From the NCBI RefSeq assembly GCF_002879865.1, contig NZ_PNXY01000003.1:344430-408429 (forward strand): DNA of 64,000 nucleotides, written 5' to 3'. Both the position numbers and the translations under genes were made by a program. The notes under the pieces are model-generated. The model worked only from the letters and a program-made list of their open reading frames with translations. It made no database searches and was not told the origin of the DNA. This stretch comes from Paraburkholderia rhynchosiae. Lineage in GTDB: Bacteria; Pseudomonadota; Gammaproteobacteria; Burkholderiales; Burkholderiaceae. Shown in pieces: positions 55,646 through 64,000 of the stretch. Position 1 is the first letter of the stretch. Each line of letters begins with the position of its first letter.

Positions 55646-56479
55646 CTAGCCCGCATCCCGCGGTGGCCTGGAAGCGAAGCTGAACAGCGCGTCGAGTGTG
55701 GCGTCGGGCTGCTCGGTCATTAGCGCGTGGCCGGCGTCGAGCGTGACCGTGTCGACGTCTGCGCCGGCTTTTATGAGTGCGTCGGCGAGCGCTTTCGCGG
55801 CGCGCGGCGGTGTCATGGCGTCGCGCCGGCCGACGATCAGGCGCGTCGCGCAGCGAATCTGCGCGGCACGCGCGAGGCCGTCAGCGTATGTATTGCACGC
55901 GGTGAAGTCGGTGTGGAACAGATGCGGTTCGCCGTTCACCGACACACGTTCCATCAGCCGCTGGTTCATGCCGTGCAGCCAGAAGCCAGGGCCGGGGCAC
56001 GAGGGTTTCGCTGCCAGCGTCGAATGCGACCATTGGTTGACCATGCCGATCGCTTCGGACTCGCGATGCAGGGCGGCCTCCAGCAAGGCGTCGGAGACGG
56101 CCATCGGCAAAGCGGTCGCGAGCAGCGCGAGGTGCGTGGCTCTCTGCGCATAGCGGCCGGCGAAGTCGAGCGCGACCAGCGAGCCCATGCTATGACCGGC
56201 CACGAATGCGCGCTGCACGCCTGCGGCATCGAGTAATGCGGCGAGCCAGTCCGCCATGGCCGCTACCGTCGTGAGCGCGGGGCCGGTGCTACGGCAGTGT
56301 CCGGGCAGATCCACCGCCAGCACGCCGAACCCGTGATGCGCGAAGTAGCGTGTTTGCAGCGCCCACACGCTATGGTCATGCTCCGCGCCGTGGATAAACA
56401 CGGCGGTCGGCAGATTCGCGTCGAACGGTTTGCCGCCCGTGTAGGCGTAAGCGGCTTTGCCTTGAACGGTCAGGATCAT
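55646..56479 (-). CDS. alpha/beta-hydrolase fold protein
   Basis: 277 residues; its start overlaps the metY stop (ATGA). Oxyanion FIHGAEHDH near residue 28, nucleophile elbow GHSMGS (Ser97), acid Asp220 in VGRRDAMTP and His251 in DAGHALM complete the triad. Substrate unknown. Coupling to O-acetylhomoserine sulfhydrylase hints at a link to sulfur amino-acid or ester metabolism, but a homoserine acetyltransferase role is unlikely because the MetX signature and length are lacking. Confidence 0.85.
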   Translation of the reverse strand: MILTVQGKAAYAYTGGKPFDANLPTAVFIHGAEHDHSVWALQTRYFAHHGFGVLAVDLPGHCRSTGPALTTVAAMADWLAALLDAAGVQRAFVAGHSMGSLVALDFAGRYAQRATHLALLATALPMAVSDALLEAALHRESEAIGMVNQWSHSTLAAKPSCPGPGFWLHGMNQRLMERVSVNGEPHLFHTDFTACNTYADGLARAAQIRCATRLIVGRRDAMTPPRAAKALADALIKAGADVDTVTLDAGHALMTEQPDATLDALFSFASRPPRDAG

Positions 56480-57825
56480 GCGGACTCCGGGCGGGATTGG
56501 GAGGCGGAGGAATTGTCTGCTTGCGGCGCGGCTTTAGATGCGGTTTTCTGTGCGCTTTTTAGCCCGCGTTTCAGGTCGTCGATCAAATCGTCCGGGTCTT
56601 CCAGACCGATCGAGAGACGGATCGTGCCTTCGGCAATGCCCGCTGCGGCGAGCGCGGCGGCGTCCATGCGAAAGTGCGTCGTGGAAGCAGGATGGATCAC
56701 CAGCGAGCGCGCGTCGCCGACGTTCGCCAGATGCGAGAACAGCGACAGCGCCTCGATGAAGCTGCGGCCGGCGGCGCGGTCGCCACGCAAATTGAAGCTG
56801 AACACGGCGCCCGCACCGTGCGGCAGCAGACGTTTGGCGAGCGAGTGGTCGGGATGCGTCGGCAATTCCGGATAGGCCACCGCTTCAACCGTGGGGTGAC
56901 TGGCCAGGAACTCGACCACGCGGCGCGTGTTGGCCACGTGCCGTTCCATTCGCAAAGGCAGTGTTTCGATGCCTTGCAGAAGCTGCCACGCGGCTTGAGG
57001 ATGCAAGCAGGCGCCGAAGTCGCGCAAGCCTTCGCGGCGAGCGCGCAACAGGAAGGGCGCGGCGGTGCTTTCCTCGCTGAACACCATGCCGTGGAAACCC
57101 TCGTAAGGCTCGGTCAATTCGGGGAACCGGCCCGAGGTGTCGAAATCGAACGTGCCGCCATCGACCAGCACGCCGCCGATAGTCGTACCGTGCCCGCCCA
57201 GGAATTTGGTCGCCGAGTGATAGACGAAGTCGGCGCCATGCTCGAACGGTTTGAGCAGATACGGCGTCGTGAAGGTGGAGTCGACGAGGAGCGGCACGCG
57301 GTGCTCGTGCGCGATCTGCGCGACGGCTGCAATGTCGAGCACGTCGAGGCCCGGATTGCCGAGCGTCTCGCCGAACAGCAAGCGCGTATTGGGACGCAGC
57401 GCCGCGCGCCATGCATCCATATCGCCCGGTTTGACGAACGTCGTCTCGATGCCGAAGCGCCGCAACGTGTAATGCAGCAGGTTATGCGAGCCGCCGTATA
57501 GCGCGCTCGAGGCGACGATGTGCGAGCCCGCGCCCATCAGCGTGACGATTGCCAGATGCAACGCGGCCTGGCCGCTTGCTGTACCGATCGCGCCCGCGCC
57601 GTTTTCCAGCGCTGCAACGCGCTCCTCGAATACGGCCACGGTCGGATTCGAGATGCGCGAGTAGACGTGGCCCGCGCGCTCCATGTTGAAGAGCGCGGCG
57701 GCGTGGTCGGAGTCGCGAAACGAAAACGAAGTGGTCTGATAGATCGGCGTGGCGCGCGCGCCGGTGGCGGGGTCGGGAGCAGCGCCGGCGTGCAGCGCAA
57801 GCGTGTCGAAACGGTTGGCGGACAT
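56476..57825 (-). CDS. metY: O-acetylhomoserine aminocarboxypropyltransferase (sulfhydrylase)
   Basis: 449 residues from ATG 57825 (MSANRFDTLALHAG). Cys/Met-metabolism PLP enzyme making homocysteine from O-acetylhomoserine and sulfide. SRISNPTVAVFEERVAALE binds the substrate, SALYGGSHNLL and VDSTFTTPYLLKP are core strands, and the PLP lysine lies in HSATKFLGGHGTTIGG near residue 210. The lengths of the mid-protein loops fit MetY (about 430) rather than MetB/MetZ (about 390-400). The last ~25 residues are a Ser/Ala/Gln tail. No SAM-type riboswitch was recognised upstream. Confidence 0.88.
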   Translation of the reverse strand: MSANRFDTLALHAGAAPDPATGARATPIYQTTSFSFRDSDHAAALFNMERAGHVYSRISNPTVAVFEERVAALENGAGAIGTASGQAALHLAIVTLMGAGSHIVASSALYGGSHNLLHYTLRRFGIETTFVKPGDMDAWRAALRPNTRLLFGETLGNPGLDVLDIAAVAQIAHEHRVPLLVDSTFTTPYLLKPFEHGADFVYHSATKFLGGHGTTIGGVLVDGGTFDFDTSGRFPELTEPYEGFHGMVFSEESTAAPFLLRARREGLRDFGACLHPQAAWQLLQGIETLPLRMERHVANTRRVVEFLASHPTVEAVAYPELPTHPDHSLAKRLLPHGAGAVFSFNLRGDRAAGRSFIEALSLFSHLANVGDARSLVIHPASTTHFRMDAAALAAAGIAEGTIRLSIGLEDPDDLIDDLKRGLKSAQKTASKAAPQADNSSASQSRPESA

Positions 57826-58066
57826 GCTGGTCGGCGGGGCCACGGACAGCCTCGCGAAAGGTGAAAGTGGCGGCCATCCTATCACCGGCATGAACCGCTT
57901 CAAGCGCGGTTTTCCCGATGCTCATGCGCCGCACGCTGCCCTTGTGAGCACGCGCAAGCCCGCCGCGCCTTGGTGGGCGGGCCGCTTTCCTTTTATGGGC
58001 CTTTCCGCTAGGATCGAAAGTCATTGATGCAACACCATGCCTAGCGGGTATTTCGGGAGACAGATC

Positions 58067-58525
58067 ATGCGAGTCAGCGACATTCTTAAAGTCAAAGGGA
58101 ACACCCTTTTCACGGTTACGCCGGATGCCACGCTGCACGACGCAGTCAACACCATGGCCGAGCACGATATCGGCTCGCTGGTCGTGATGGAATACGGCGA
58201 CCTTGTCGGTATGCTGACATTCCGCGAGATTATTCTTACCCTCAGCGAGAACGGCGGGAGTGTGGGCACCTCCACAATCCGTAAGGTCATGGACGACCAT
58301 CCGCTCACTTGCACGCCCGAAACGGACGTCAACGAAGTGCGTCGCATGATGCTCGAGCATCACGTGCGTTATCTGCCCGTCATGGAAAGCCGTACGCTGA
58401 TGGGCGTGATCTCGTTTTACGACGTCGCGAAAGCGGTGGTTGAAGAGCAGGGCTTCGAAAACCGCATGCTCAAGGCGTATATCCGCGACTGGCCGGAAGA
58501 GCAGGGGCAGCAGCCGGCGCGTTAA
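58067..58525 (+). CDS. tandem CBS-domain protein
   Basis: 152 residues from ATG 58067, with GGGAG upstream; a frame from 58037 adds ten residues without a ribosome-binding site. Two CBS domains occupy nearly the whole protein: ~7-62 (TPDATLHDAVNTMAEHDIGSLVVMEYGDLVGMLTFREII) and ~75-130 (TPETDVNEVRRMMLEHHVRYLPVMESRTLMGVISFYDV). Such stand-alone CBS pairs bind adenine nucleotides or SAM and act as energy sensors. A terminator follows 78 bases later. Confidence 0.9.
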   Translation: MRVSDILKVKGNTLFTVTPDATLHDAVNTMAEHDIGSLVVMEYGDLVGMLTFREIILTLSENGGSVGTSTIRKVMDDHPLTCTPETDVNEVRRMMLEHHVRYLPVMESRTLMGVISFYDVAKAVVEEQGFENRMLKAYIRDWPEEQGQQPAR

Positions 58526-58602
58526 TGCGCGGTGGCCCGCTTATGTGGCTCACCTGGTTCGCCGCGGTGCTCGGGCGGCAGCGGGCGGAATTTCGAGTAA
58601 AG

Positions 58603-58629
58603 GCGTGCGCGAAAGCGTGCGCTTTTTTT
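58603..58629 (+). terminator. intrinsic terminator after the CBS gene
   Basis: GCGTGCGC (58603-58610), GAAA loop, GCGTGCGC (58615-58622): as RNA the arms pair over eight positions with two G-U wobbles, followed by seven T. It lies 68 bases before the next start. Confidence 0.8.
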
Positions 58630-58696
58630 GTGCCCGCCGATGTGGCTCACGGAGCGCTTCGTCGGCTCCCCGTTCTCAACATGTCCCCTCCAATTT

Positions 58697-60640
58697 ATGA
58701 GTGACCACCCGTCGTCCCCATTGCCCGCCGCCCGTGGCGCCCGCCAGAAGGGAGCACATGAATCCCAGTTCCGGCTGCTCAGCCAGCGACGCTTTGCGCC
58801 GTTTTTCTGGACGCAGTTCCTCGGCGCCATGAACGACAACGTCTTCAAGATCGGTTTCACGTCGCTTGTCACGTATCAGGCGGCGCGCTTTTCCGGGGTG
58901 GATCCCAAGACGGCGGCGTTTCTGATTTCGGCCATTTTCATCCTGCCTTTCGTTCTGTTGTCGGCCACTTCCGGCCAGATTGCCGACAAGTACGACAAAG
59001 CGATGCTGACGCGCTTCGTCAAGAGCTTCGAGATCGTCGTGATGCTGATCGGCGGCGCGGGCTTCCTGCTGCATAGCGCGCCGCTACTGTACCTGTGCAC
59101 GTTTCTGATGGGCGTTCATTCGACCGTGTTCGGTCCGGTCAAGTACTCGTACTTACCGCAGCATCTGTCAAATCAGGAACTGGTCGGCGGCAATGGCATG
59201 GTCGAGATGGGCACTTTCGTCGCGATTCTGATCGGCACGATTATCGGCGGCGCAAGTGCGGGCTTCGTCGAACATGGCGCGCTGGTGCTGGCCTGCGCGT
59301 GCGTCGCGATTGCGCTCGCGGGGCGCGCCGTGTCGGGCTTCGTGCCCACGACGGCGGCGCCGCAGCCGGATTTGCGCATCAACTGGAATCCGTTCAGCGA
59401 AACGTGGCGCAATCTCAAGCTCGCACGCGAAAACCGCACTGTGTTTCTGAGCCTGCTCGGCATATCGTGGCTGTGGTTCGTGGGCGCGACTTTTCTGTCG
59501 TCGTTTTTCAGCTTCGCGAAAGACGTGCTGTCCGCCAATCCGGACGTCGTCACGGTGCTGCTCGGCACGTTCTCGATCGGCATTGGCCTCGGTTCCCTGT
59601 TATGCGAAAAGCTCTCCAAGCGCCGCATTGAAATCGGCCTCGTGCCGCTCGGCTCGATCGGCATCAGCGTGTTCGCCATCGACCTCTTTTTCGCGAGTCA
59701 CGCATTGCCGCCGGCGGGACATTTGTTGAGCGTCGGCGAATTTCTTGCGCGCGCCGCACATTGGCGCGTGCTGGCCGACCTGTTCCTGCTCGCAATGTTC
59801 GGCGGCTTCTACAGCGTGCCGCTGTATGCGCTGATCCAGAGCCGCAGTCGGCCGAGCCACCGCGCGCGCATCATCGCCGCGAACAATATTCTGAATTCGC
59901 TGTTCATGATCGTCTCCGCGTTGATGGCTGTGGGCCTGACCGCGGCGGGCTTCGGCATTCCGGCAATCTTTCTCGTGACCGCGCTGCTGAATATCGTGGT
60001 GGCGACCTATATCTATTCGCTGGTGCCCGAGTTCTTGTTGCGGTTTGTCGCGTGGATGCTGGTGCACACGTTCTACCGGATTCGCCTCGTACACGCCGAG
60101 CGGATTCCGGAAGAGGGCGCGGCCGTGCTCGTGTGCAATCACGTGAGTTTCGTGGATGCGGTCGTCATCATGGCCGAGAGTCCCCGGCCAATCCGTTTCG
60201 TGATGGATCATCAGATCTTCAAGATGCCGTTGGCGGGCTGGATCTTTCGTCACGCGAAGGCGATCCCGATTGCGCCCGCGCATCAGGACGCGCAATTGTT
60301 GACGCGCGCTTACGAGCGCTGCGCGCAAGCGCTCGCCGAGGGGGAACTGGTGTGCATCTTTCCTGAAGGCAAGCTCACTCGAACCGGCGACATGAATCCG
60401 TTCCGTCACGGCGTCACGGAGATCATCCGGCGCACGCCCGCGCCGGTCATTCCCATGGCGCTGCGTGGCCTGTGGGGCAGCGTGTTTTCGCGCGCGGACG
60501 ACGCGCGCTGGCCGCGGCCGGTGCAGAAGGGTGTAATGAGCCGTCTGACTCTCGCAGTAGGCGAGCCGATCGATCCGGCGTTGGCGACGCCCGAACTGCT
60601 TCAGCAGACCGTCACGGAGTTGCGCGGCGCGCGGAAGTAG
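58697..60640 (+). CDS. lysophospholipid transporter-acyltransferase fusion (LplT-like MFS + PlsC)
   Basis: 647 residues from ATG 58697. Residues ~20-440 are an MFS permease of the LplT type (FFWTQFLGAMNDNVFKIGF, SGQIADKYDKAML, YSYLPQHLSNQELVGGNGMVEMGTF). Residues ~455-647 are a PlsC acyltransferase with NHVSFVDA (HX4D, His near 481), FPEGKLTRTG near 555, and VIPMALRGLWG. In E. coli, LplT and Aas (PlsC plus acyl-ACP synthetase) are separate; here transport and acylation are joined and the AMP-forming ligase is missing. Likely role is importing and re-acylating lyso-phospholipids at the inner membrane. The acyl donor is unclear. Confidence 0.88.
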   Translation: MSDHPSSPLPAARGARQKGAHESQFRLLSQRRFAPFFWTQFLGAMNDNVFKIGFTSLVTYQAARFSGVDPKTAAFLISAIFILPFVLLSATSGQIADKYDKAMLTRFVKSFEIVVMLIGGAGFLLHSAPLLYLCTFLMGVHSTVFGPVKYSYLPQHLSNQELVGGNGMVEMGTFVAILIGTIIGGASAGFVEHGALVLACACVAIALAGRAVSGFVPTTAAPQPDLRINWNPFSETWRNLKLARENRTVFLSLLGISWLWFVGATFLSSFFSFAKDVLSANPDVVTVLLGTFSIGIGLGSLLCEKLSKRRIEIGLVPLGSIGISVFAIDLFFASHALPPAGHLLSVGEFLARAAHWRVLADLFLLAMFGGFYSVPLYALIQSRSRPSHRARIIAANNILNSLFMIVSALMAVGLTAAGFGIPAIFLVTALLNIVVATYIYSLVPEFLLRFVAWMLVHTFYRIRLVHAERIPEEGAAVLVCNHVSFVDAVVIMAESPRPIRFVMDHQIFKMPLAGWIFRHAKAIPIAPAHQDAQLLTRAYERCAQALAEGELVCIFPEGKLTRTGDMNPFRHGVTEIIRRTPAPVIPMALRGLWGSVFSRADDARWPRPVQKGVMSRLTLAVGEPIDPALATPELLQQTVTELRGARK

Positions 60641-60744
60641 GGAGCAGCCTTGTCCGGAAGTCATAGGCCGCCATCTGGTGCCGCCTTGGGCTCCGGTGAG
60701 GCTGGCATAATAGCGTCTTCCCCGCATTCCTTTGGACGACGCTC

Positions 60745-61845
60745 ATGTCCGGCAACACGCTCGGTACGCTTTTCACTGTCACGACCTTCGGCGAATCGCA
60801 CGGGCCGGCTATCGGCTGTGTGATCGACGGCTGCCCGCCGGGCATGGCGCTCAACGAAGCCGACATTCAACTCGAACTCGACCGCCGCAAGCCCGGTACG
60901 TCGCGCCACGTGACGCAGCGCCAGGAAGAGGACAAGGTCGAGATTCTGTCGGGCGTGTTCGAAGGGCAGACCACCGGCGCGCCTATCGCGCTGCTGATCC
61001 GCAACACGGACCAGCGCAGCAAGGACTACGGCAATATCGCGGACACGTTTCGTCCGGGTCACGCTGACTACACATACTGGCAGAAGTACGGCATTCGCGA
61101 CTATCGCGGCGGCGGCCGTTCGTCGGCACGTCTGACGGCGCCTACGGTGGCGGCGGGCGCGGTCGCGAAGAAATGGCTGCGCGAGAAGTTCGGCACCGAA
61201 ATCCGCGGCTACATGGCCGCGCTTGGCGAGATCGATGTGCCGTTCGTCGACTGGGCACAGGTGCGCGAGAACCCGTTCTTCGTGCCGAACGCCGATATCG
61301 TGCCGCAGCTTGAAGCGTATATGGACGCGCTGCGTAAGGATGGCGACTCGATTGGGGCACGCATCAATGTGGTCGCATCGGGCGTGCCCGTAGGTCTGGG
61401 CGAGCCGCTGTTCGACCGGCTGGATGCGGACATCGCTCACGCCATGATGGGAATCAACGCAGTGAAGGGCGTGGAAATCGGCGCGGGCTTCGCGAGCGTC
61501 GCGCAGCGCGGTTCGGTGCATGGCGACGAACTCACGCCGGAGGGCTTTGTCGGCAATCACGCGGGCGGTGTCCTCGGCGGCATTTCGACTGGCCAGGACA
61601 TTACGGTGTCGATCGCGATCAAACCGACTTCCAGCATTCGCACGCCGCGCCGCTCGATCGACAAGGCAGGGCAGCCGGCCGTCGTCGAGACGTTCGGGCG
61701 CCATGACCCATGCGTCGGCATTCGCGCCACGCCGATCGCGGAATCGATGCTCGCGCTGGTACTGATCGATCATGCGTTGCGCCACCGCGCACAATGTGGC
61801 GACGTATCCGTCAGCACGCCGAAGATCGCGGCAAGTGCGCCGTAA
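60745..61845 (+). CDS. aroC: chorismate synthase
   Basis: 366 residues, usual length. Final shikimate-pathway enzyme, converting EPSP to chorismate using reduced [24 protein letters not shown] at the N-terminus, [28 protein letters not shown] near 117-144, HGDE and [16 protein letters not shown] near 270-285, and PRRSID near 317 are all intact, with the late catalytic [22 protein letters not shown] at 60706-60711 is the only promoter hint upstream. Confidence 0.97.
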   Translation: MSGNTLGTLFTVTTFGESHGPAIGCVIDGCPPGMALNEADIQLELDRRKPGTSRHVTQRQEEDKVEILSGVFEGQTTGAPIALLIRNTDQRSKDYGNIADTFRPGHADYTYWQKYGIRDYRGGGRSSARLTAPTVAAGAVAKKWLREKFGTEIRGYMAALGEIDVPFVDWAQVRENPFFVPNADIVPQLEAYMDALRKDGDSIGARINVVASGVPVGLGEPLFDRLDADIAHAMMGINAVKGVEIGAGFASVAQRGSVHGDELTPEGFVGNHAGGVLGGISTGQDITVSIAIKPTSSIRTPRRSIDKAGQPAVVETFGRHDPCVGIRATPIAESMLALVLIDHALRHRAQCGDVSVSTPKIAASAP

Positions 61846-61896
61846 CGGGCATCGGTAGCGCGTTTTCTCATTGCGCTGCGTGAGCGGCGCTATCGC

Positions 61897-63375
61897 ATGA
61901 ATCATCTGAATACCCACTCGGCAGACAACGTTCTGCCGGCGTTGCGCGCACGCGCGGCGGCGCCGGATGCTACGGCGCGCGTTTGCTTTGCGTTCGGTCA
62001 GACGTTGCTGCAACACGCGGCCGGTCGAGACAAAGCATTGCAGAGTGAAGCGCTCGCGGCTCTCGTACGCGCTTATCGACTCGATCCATCGTGTGAGCCC
62101 ACGCTGCTTCATACGATTGCGCAGACGGCGTTTATGGTGCGCGAGTGGACCCTGGTCGAATCCGCCACTGAACTGCTGCTTTCGCAAAATGCCGCTGATG
62201 CCAACGCGTTGATCTGGCGCGCAGCCGCCGTGCAGTATCGCGACGACTTCGCAACCGCCGAGCAGTTGCTGCGGGAAGCGGTGCGCATGGTGCCGGGCAA
62301 TGCAGTGGCGCTTCACAAGCTGGCGTTGTGCATCAAGGAACAGGCGCGTTTTGCCGAAGCCGAAGCGTTGCTCATTCAAGTGCTCGAGTTGTCGCCGAAT
62401 AATGCGCATGCGTTATTCGATCTCTCCGAAATCGAGATCCGCAGCGGGCGTTTTGCCGACGGCTGGGCGCACTACGAGTCACGCATTGCGTTTGCCGGCG
62501 ATCTGAACAACGCGCAGCATGCGCTTGCCGAGATCAGCGCGCATTGGCAGGGCGAATCGCTTGCTGGCAAGACGCTCGTCGTCTATGGCGAGCAGGGCAA
62601 CGGCGATTGTCTGTGGGCGGTGCGCTTTCTGCCGCTGCTCGCCGAACGTGCGCGGCGCGAGGGAGGCAGGGTGATTTTCGGTCACGACGGGCCGTTGCGG
62701 CATCTGTTCGAAAGGACGCTGCCTGCTGATTTGCCGCTCGAAACAAGCCTTGAAACGCAGCCTGATTTCCATTGTGGGCTGATGAGCTTGCCGCTGCGCC
62801 TCGAAATTTTCGATGCAACGGCGTGGGGCGCGCCTTACCTGAGCGGTGACCCGACGCACATGCAAACGTGGCAACAGCGTGTGCAAGCCTACGTCGCCGC
62901 GAAGGCCGGCAATCGCAAGGTGGGCCTCGTGTGGAACGGCAATTCCGAACATATCCGCGACAAGCGGCGTTCAGTGCCGGTGGCGCAACTCGAGCCGTTA
63001 TTGGGTGTGTCGGACGTCACGTATTTTGCGTTGTCGCCGGGACGCGGCGAGACCGTCGCGCAATGGCGTGCGAAAGGCCTCGACGTCGTCGATCTCACTC
63101 ATCATTTTCAATCTGGATTCGACGATGTGGCCGCGTTGCTGGCGAATCTCGATCTGATGGTCACGATCGACAGCGGGCCGGCTCATCTGGCGGGCGCGCT
63201 CGGTGTGCCGACGTGTTTGATGATCGATCACGTATCGGCGTGGTTCTGGGGCGACGAGTCCCCGGTTACGTCCTGGTACGATTCGATCGAACTGATCAGG
63301 CAGCCGGCGGTCGGCGACTGGGCGCCGGTTGTGGCCCAAGTGCGCGCGCGAATCGAAGGAATGGCCCGCGGCTGA
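61897..63375 (+). CDS. TPR protein with C-terminal glycosyltransferase-9-like domain
   Basis: 492 residues. The N-terminal half (~1-205) holds about five tetratricopeptide-like helices, clearest at ALHKLALCIKEQARFAEAEALLIQVLELSPNN and ALFDLSEIEIRSGRFADGWAHYESR. From ~220 a second domain begins LAGKTLVVYGEQGNGDCLWAVRFLPLL and continues KVGLVWNGNSEHIRDKRRSVPVAQLEPLL, LDLMVTIDSGPAHLAGALGVPTCLMI and SPVTSWYDSIELIRQ, the GT9/heptosyltransferase-like C-terminal pattern with the GPAHLAGALG motif. Such proteins are often linked to surface or flagellar glycosylation. No glycosylation locus is adjacent; the acceptor is unknown. Confidence 0.82.
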   Translation: MNHLNTHSADNVLPALRARAAAPDATARVCFAFGQTLLQHAAGRDKALQSEALAALVRAYRLDPSCEPTLLHTIAQTAFMVREWTLVESATELLLSQNAADANALIWRAAAVQYRDDFATAEQLLREAVRMVPGNAVALHKLALCIKEQARFAEAEALLIQVLELSPNNAHALFDLSEIEIRSGRFADGWAHYESRIAFAGDLNNAQHALAEISAHWQGESLAGKTLVVYGEQGNGDCLWAVRFLPLLAERARREGGRVIFGHDGPLRHLFERTLPADLPLETSLETQPDFHCGLMSLPLRLEIFDATAWGAPYLSGDPTHMQTWQQRVQAYVAAKAGNRKVGLVWNGNSEHIRDKRRSVPVAQLEPLLGVSDVTYFALSPGRGETVAQWRAKGLDVVDLTHHFQSGFDDVAALLANLDLMVTIDSGPAHLAGALGVPTCLMIDHVSAWFWGDESPVTSWYDSIELIRQPAVGDWAPVVAQVRARIEGMARG

Positions 63376-63437
63376 CTTTCGGCCTTCGCAGCGCGGGCAT
63401 CGTTTGAAATGCGCTGCGAAGGCCAATACCGACTCGA

Positions 63438-64000
63438 TCACATATTCGGATAGTTCGGTCCGCCGCCACCTTCAGGCGTGACCCACACGATGTTCTGCGT
63501 CGGGTCCTTGATGTCGCAGGTCTTGCAGTGCACGCAGTTCTGGGCGTTAATCACGAGCCGTTCGCTGCCATCATCGTTCTTCACGAATTCATAGACCGCA
63601 GCCGGGCAATAACGCGACTCGGGGCCGGCATACGTCTGCCAGTTGACGTTCACCGGCACGATGGGATCTTTCAGCGTCAGATGCGCCGGCTGGTTCTCTT
63701 CATGATTCGTGTTCGAGATGAACACTGAAGAAAGACGGTCGAACGTCAGCTTGCCATCCGGCTTCGGATACTCGATCGGCTTGCACTGCGAAGCGGGCTT
63801 GAGCATTTCATGGTCGGAATGCTGATGATGCAGCGTCCACGGCACGTTGCCGCCAAGTACCTTCTGTTCGATGCCGACCATCAGTGTGCCGAGGTACAAA
63901 CCCTTGCTCATCCACTGCTTGAAATTGCGGGCCTTGTAGAGTTCCGTGTGCAGCCATGAGGTTTTGAATGCGTCGGGATAGGCCGTGAGTTCGTCGCTGG
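63438..64000 (-). CDS. electron transfer flavoprotein-ubiquinone oxidoreductase, C-terminal part
   Basis: Partial: only the 3' part of the gene is inside the window, the frame remaining open to the edge at 64000. It passes electrons from ETF to ubiquinone at the inner membrane during fatty-acid and amino-acid oxidation. Visible are [24 protein letters not shown], the [24 protein letters not shown] stretch, a YCPAAVYEF cysteine and [17 protein letters not shown], which together supply the four cysteines of the [4Fe-4S] cluster, then [17 protein letters not shown] at the end. Convergent with the TPR gene. Confidence 0.93.
   Translation of the reverse strand, partial: SDELTAYPDAFKTSWLHTELYKARNFKQWMSKGLYLGTLMVGIEQKVLGGNVPWTLHHQHSDHEMLKPASQCKPIEYPKPDGKLTFDRLSSVFISNTNHEENQPAHLTLKDPIVPVNVNWQTYAGPESRYCPAAVYEFVKNDDGSERLVINAQNCVHCKTCDIKDPTQNIVWVTPEGGGGPNYPNM

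Noticed and set aside
57958..57982. GCCCGCC/GGCGGGC stem in the metY-CBS divergent region considered as a riboswitch or terminator
   Set aside because: It lies between divergent genes, is simple and GC-rich, and shows no riboswitch-like conserved core.

Overview
The window is a gene-dense, high-GC chromosomal segment that reads as Paraburkholderia/Burkholderia (Betaproteobacteria). The basis is the codon usage, the Burkholderia-type myo-inositol locus with a kinase-aldolase fusion, a Burkholderia-style contact-dependent-inhibition (Bcp/Cdi) remnant, and housekeeping proteins typical of that group (AlaS, ValS, UvrD, GalU, AroC, WrbA-DUF2069, PrpE, ETF-QO). This assignment comes from recognising families by eye, not from a database search. 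No rRNA, tRNA, CRISPR array, intact prophage or intact insertion sequence was seen.

Layout: 0-7.4 kb holds alaS, a divergent LysR regulator/YbfB-type MFS pair, a threonine aldolase and a NUDIX hydrolase. 7.5-11.7 kb is a tightly overlapping thioesterase-livHMGF cluster with no periplasmic binding protein. 11.9-14.3 kb is one long predicted lipoprotein of unknown function built from two tandem copies of the same ~265-residue module. 14.3-26.6 kb is an inositol catabolic island. On the minus strand it runs binding protein, permease, ATPase, iolC-aldolase fusion, iolD, iolE, iolB; on the plus strand it has a divergent RpiR-type regulator with iolG and a second Gfo/Idh dehydrogenase. Together these convert myo-inositol to malonic semialdehyde plus DHAP; iolA is not in the window. 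The divergent promoter region carries a perfect 22-bp palindrome of the form GGAA-N6-TTCC, a good regulator-operator candidate.

26.7-31 kb is housekeeping (TusA-like, galU, valS). 31.2-33.95 kb is the most rearranged part. It has a stand-alone ESPR signal region of a lost BcpA/CdiA-type exoprotein, a small intact membrane protein that may be an orphan immunity protein, a TpsB (BcpB/CdiB) transporter gene broken by two single-base insertions 19 bp apart, and a frameshifted C-terminal scrap of a probable IS4-type transposase. This graveyard is bracketed by two inverted copies of a ~42-bp element, each lying ~116 bp upstream of a housekeeping start codon (valS and uvrD).

34-48.4 kb has uvrD with a translationally coupled MTA/SAH nucleosidase, prpE, a Fsr-type MFS exporter, a chemoreceptor, and an AaeXAB-like aromatic-acid efflux operon with its own outer-membrane lipoprotein; the cognate divergent LysR gene follows at 48.6-49.5 kb. 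49.8-64 kb holds a small membrane protein, a phosphoesterase, a GlcD-type oxidase, wrbA-DUF2069, a YihY/BrkB membrane protein, a Mpo1-like protein, metY with a hydrolase, a CBS protein, an LplT-PlsC fusion, aroC, a TPR-glycosyltransferase-like protein and the 3' part of ETF-ubiquinone oxidoreductase, which runs off the end. I see no clearly novel complete system. The best leads are the duplicated lipoprotein, the decayed CDI locus with a possible surviving immunity gene, the promoter-linked repeat pair, and the inositol operator.
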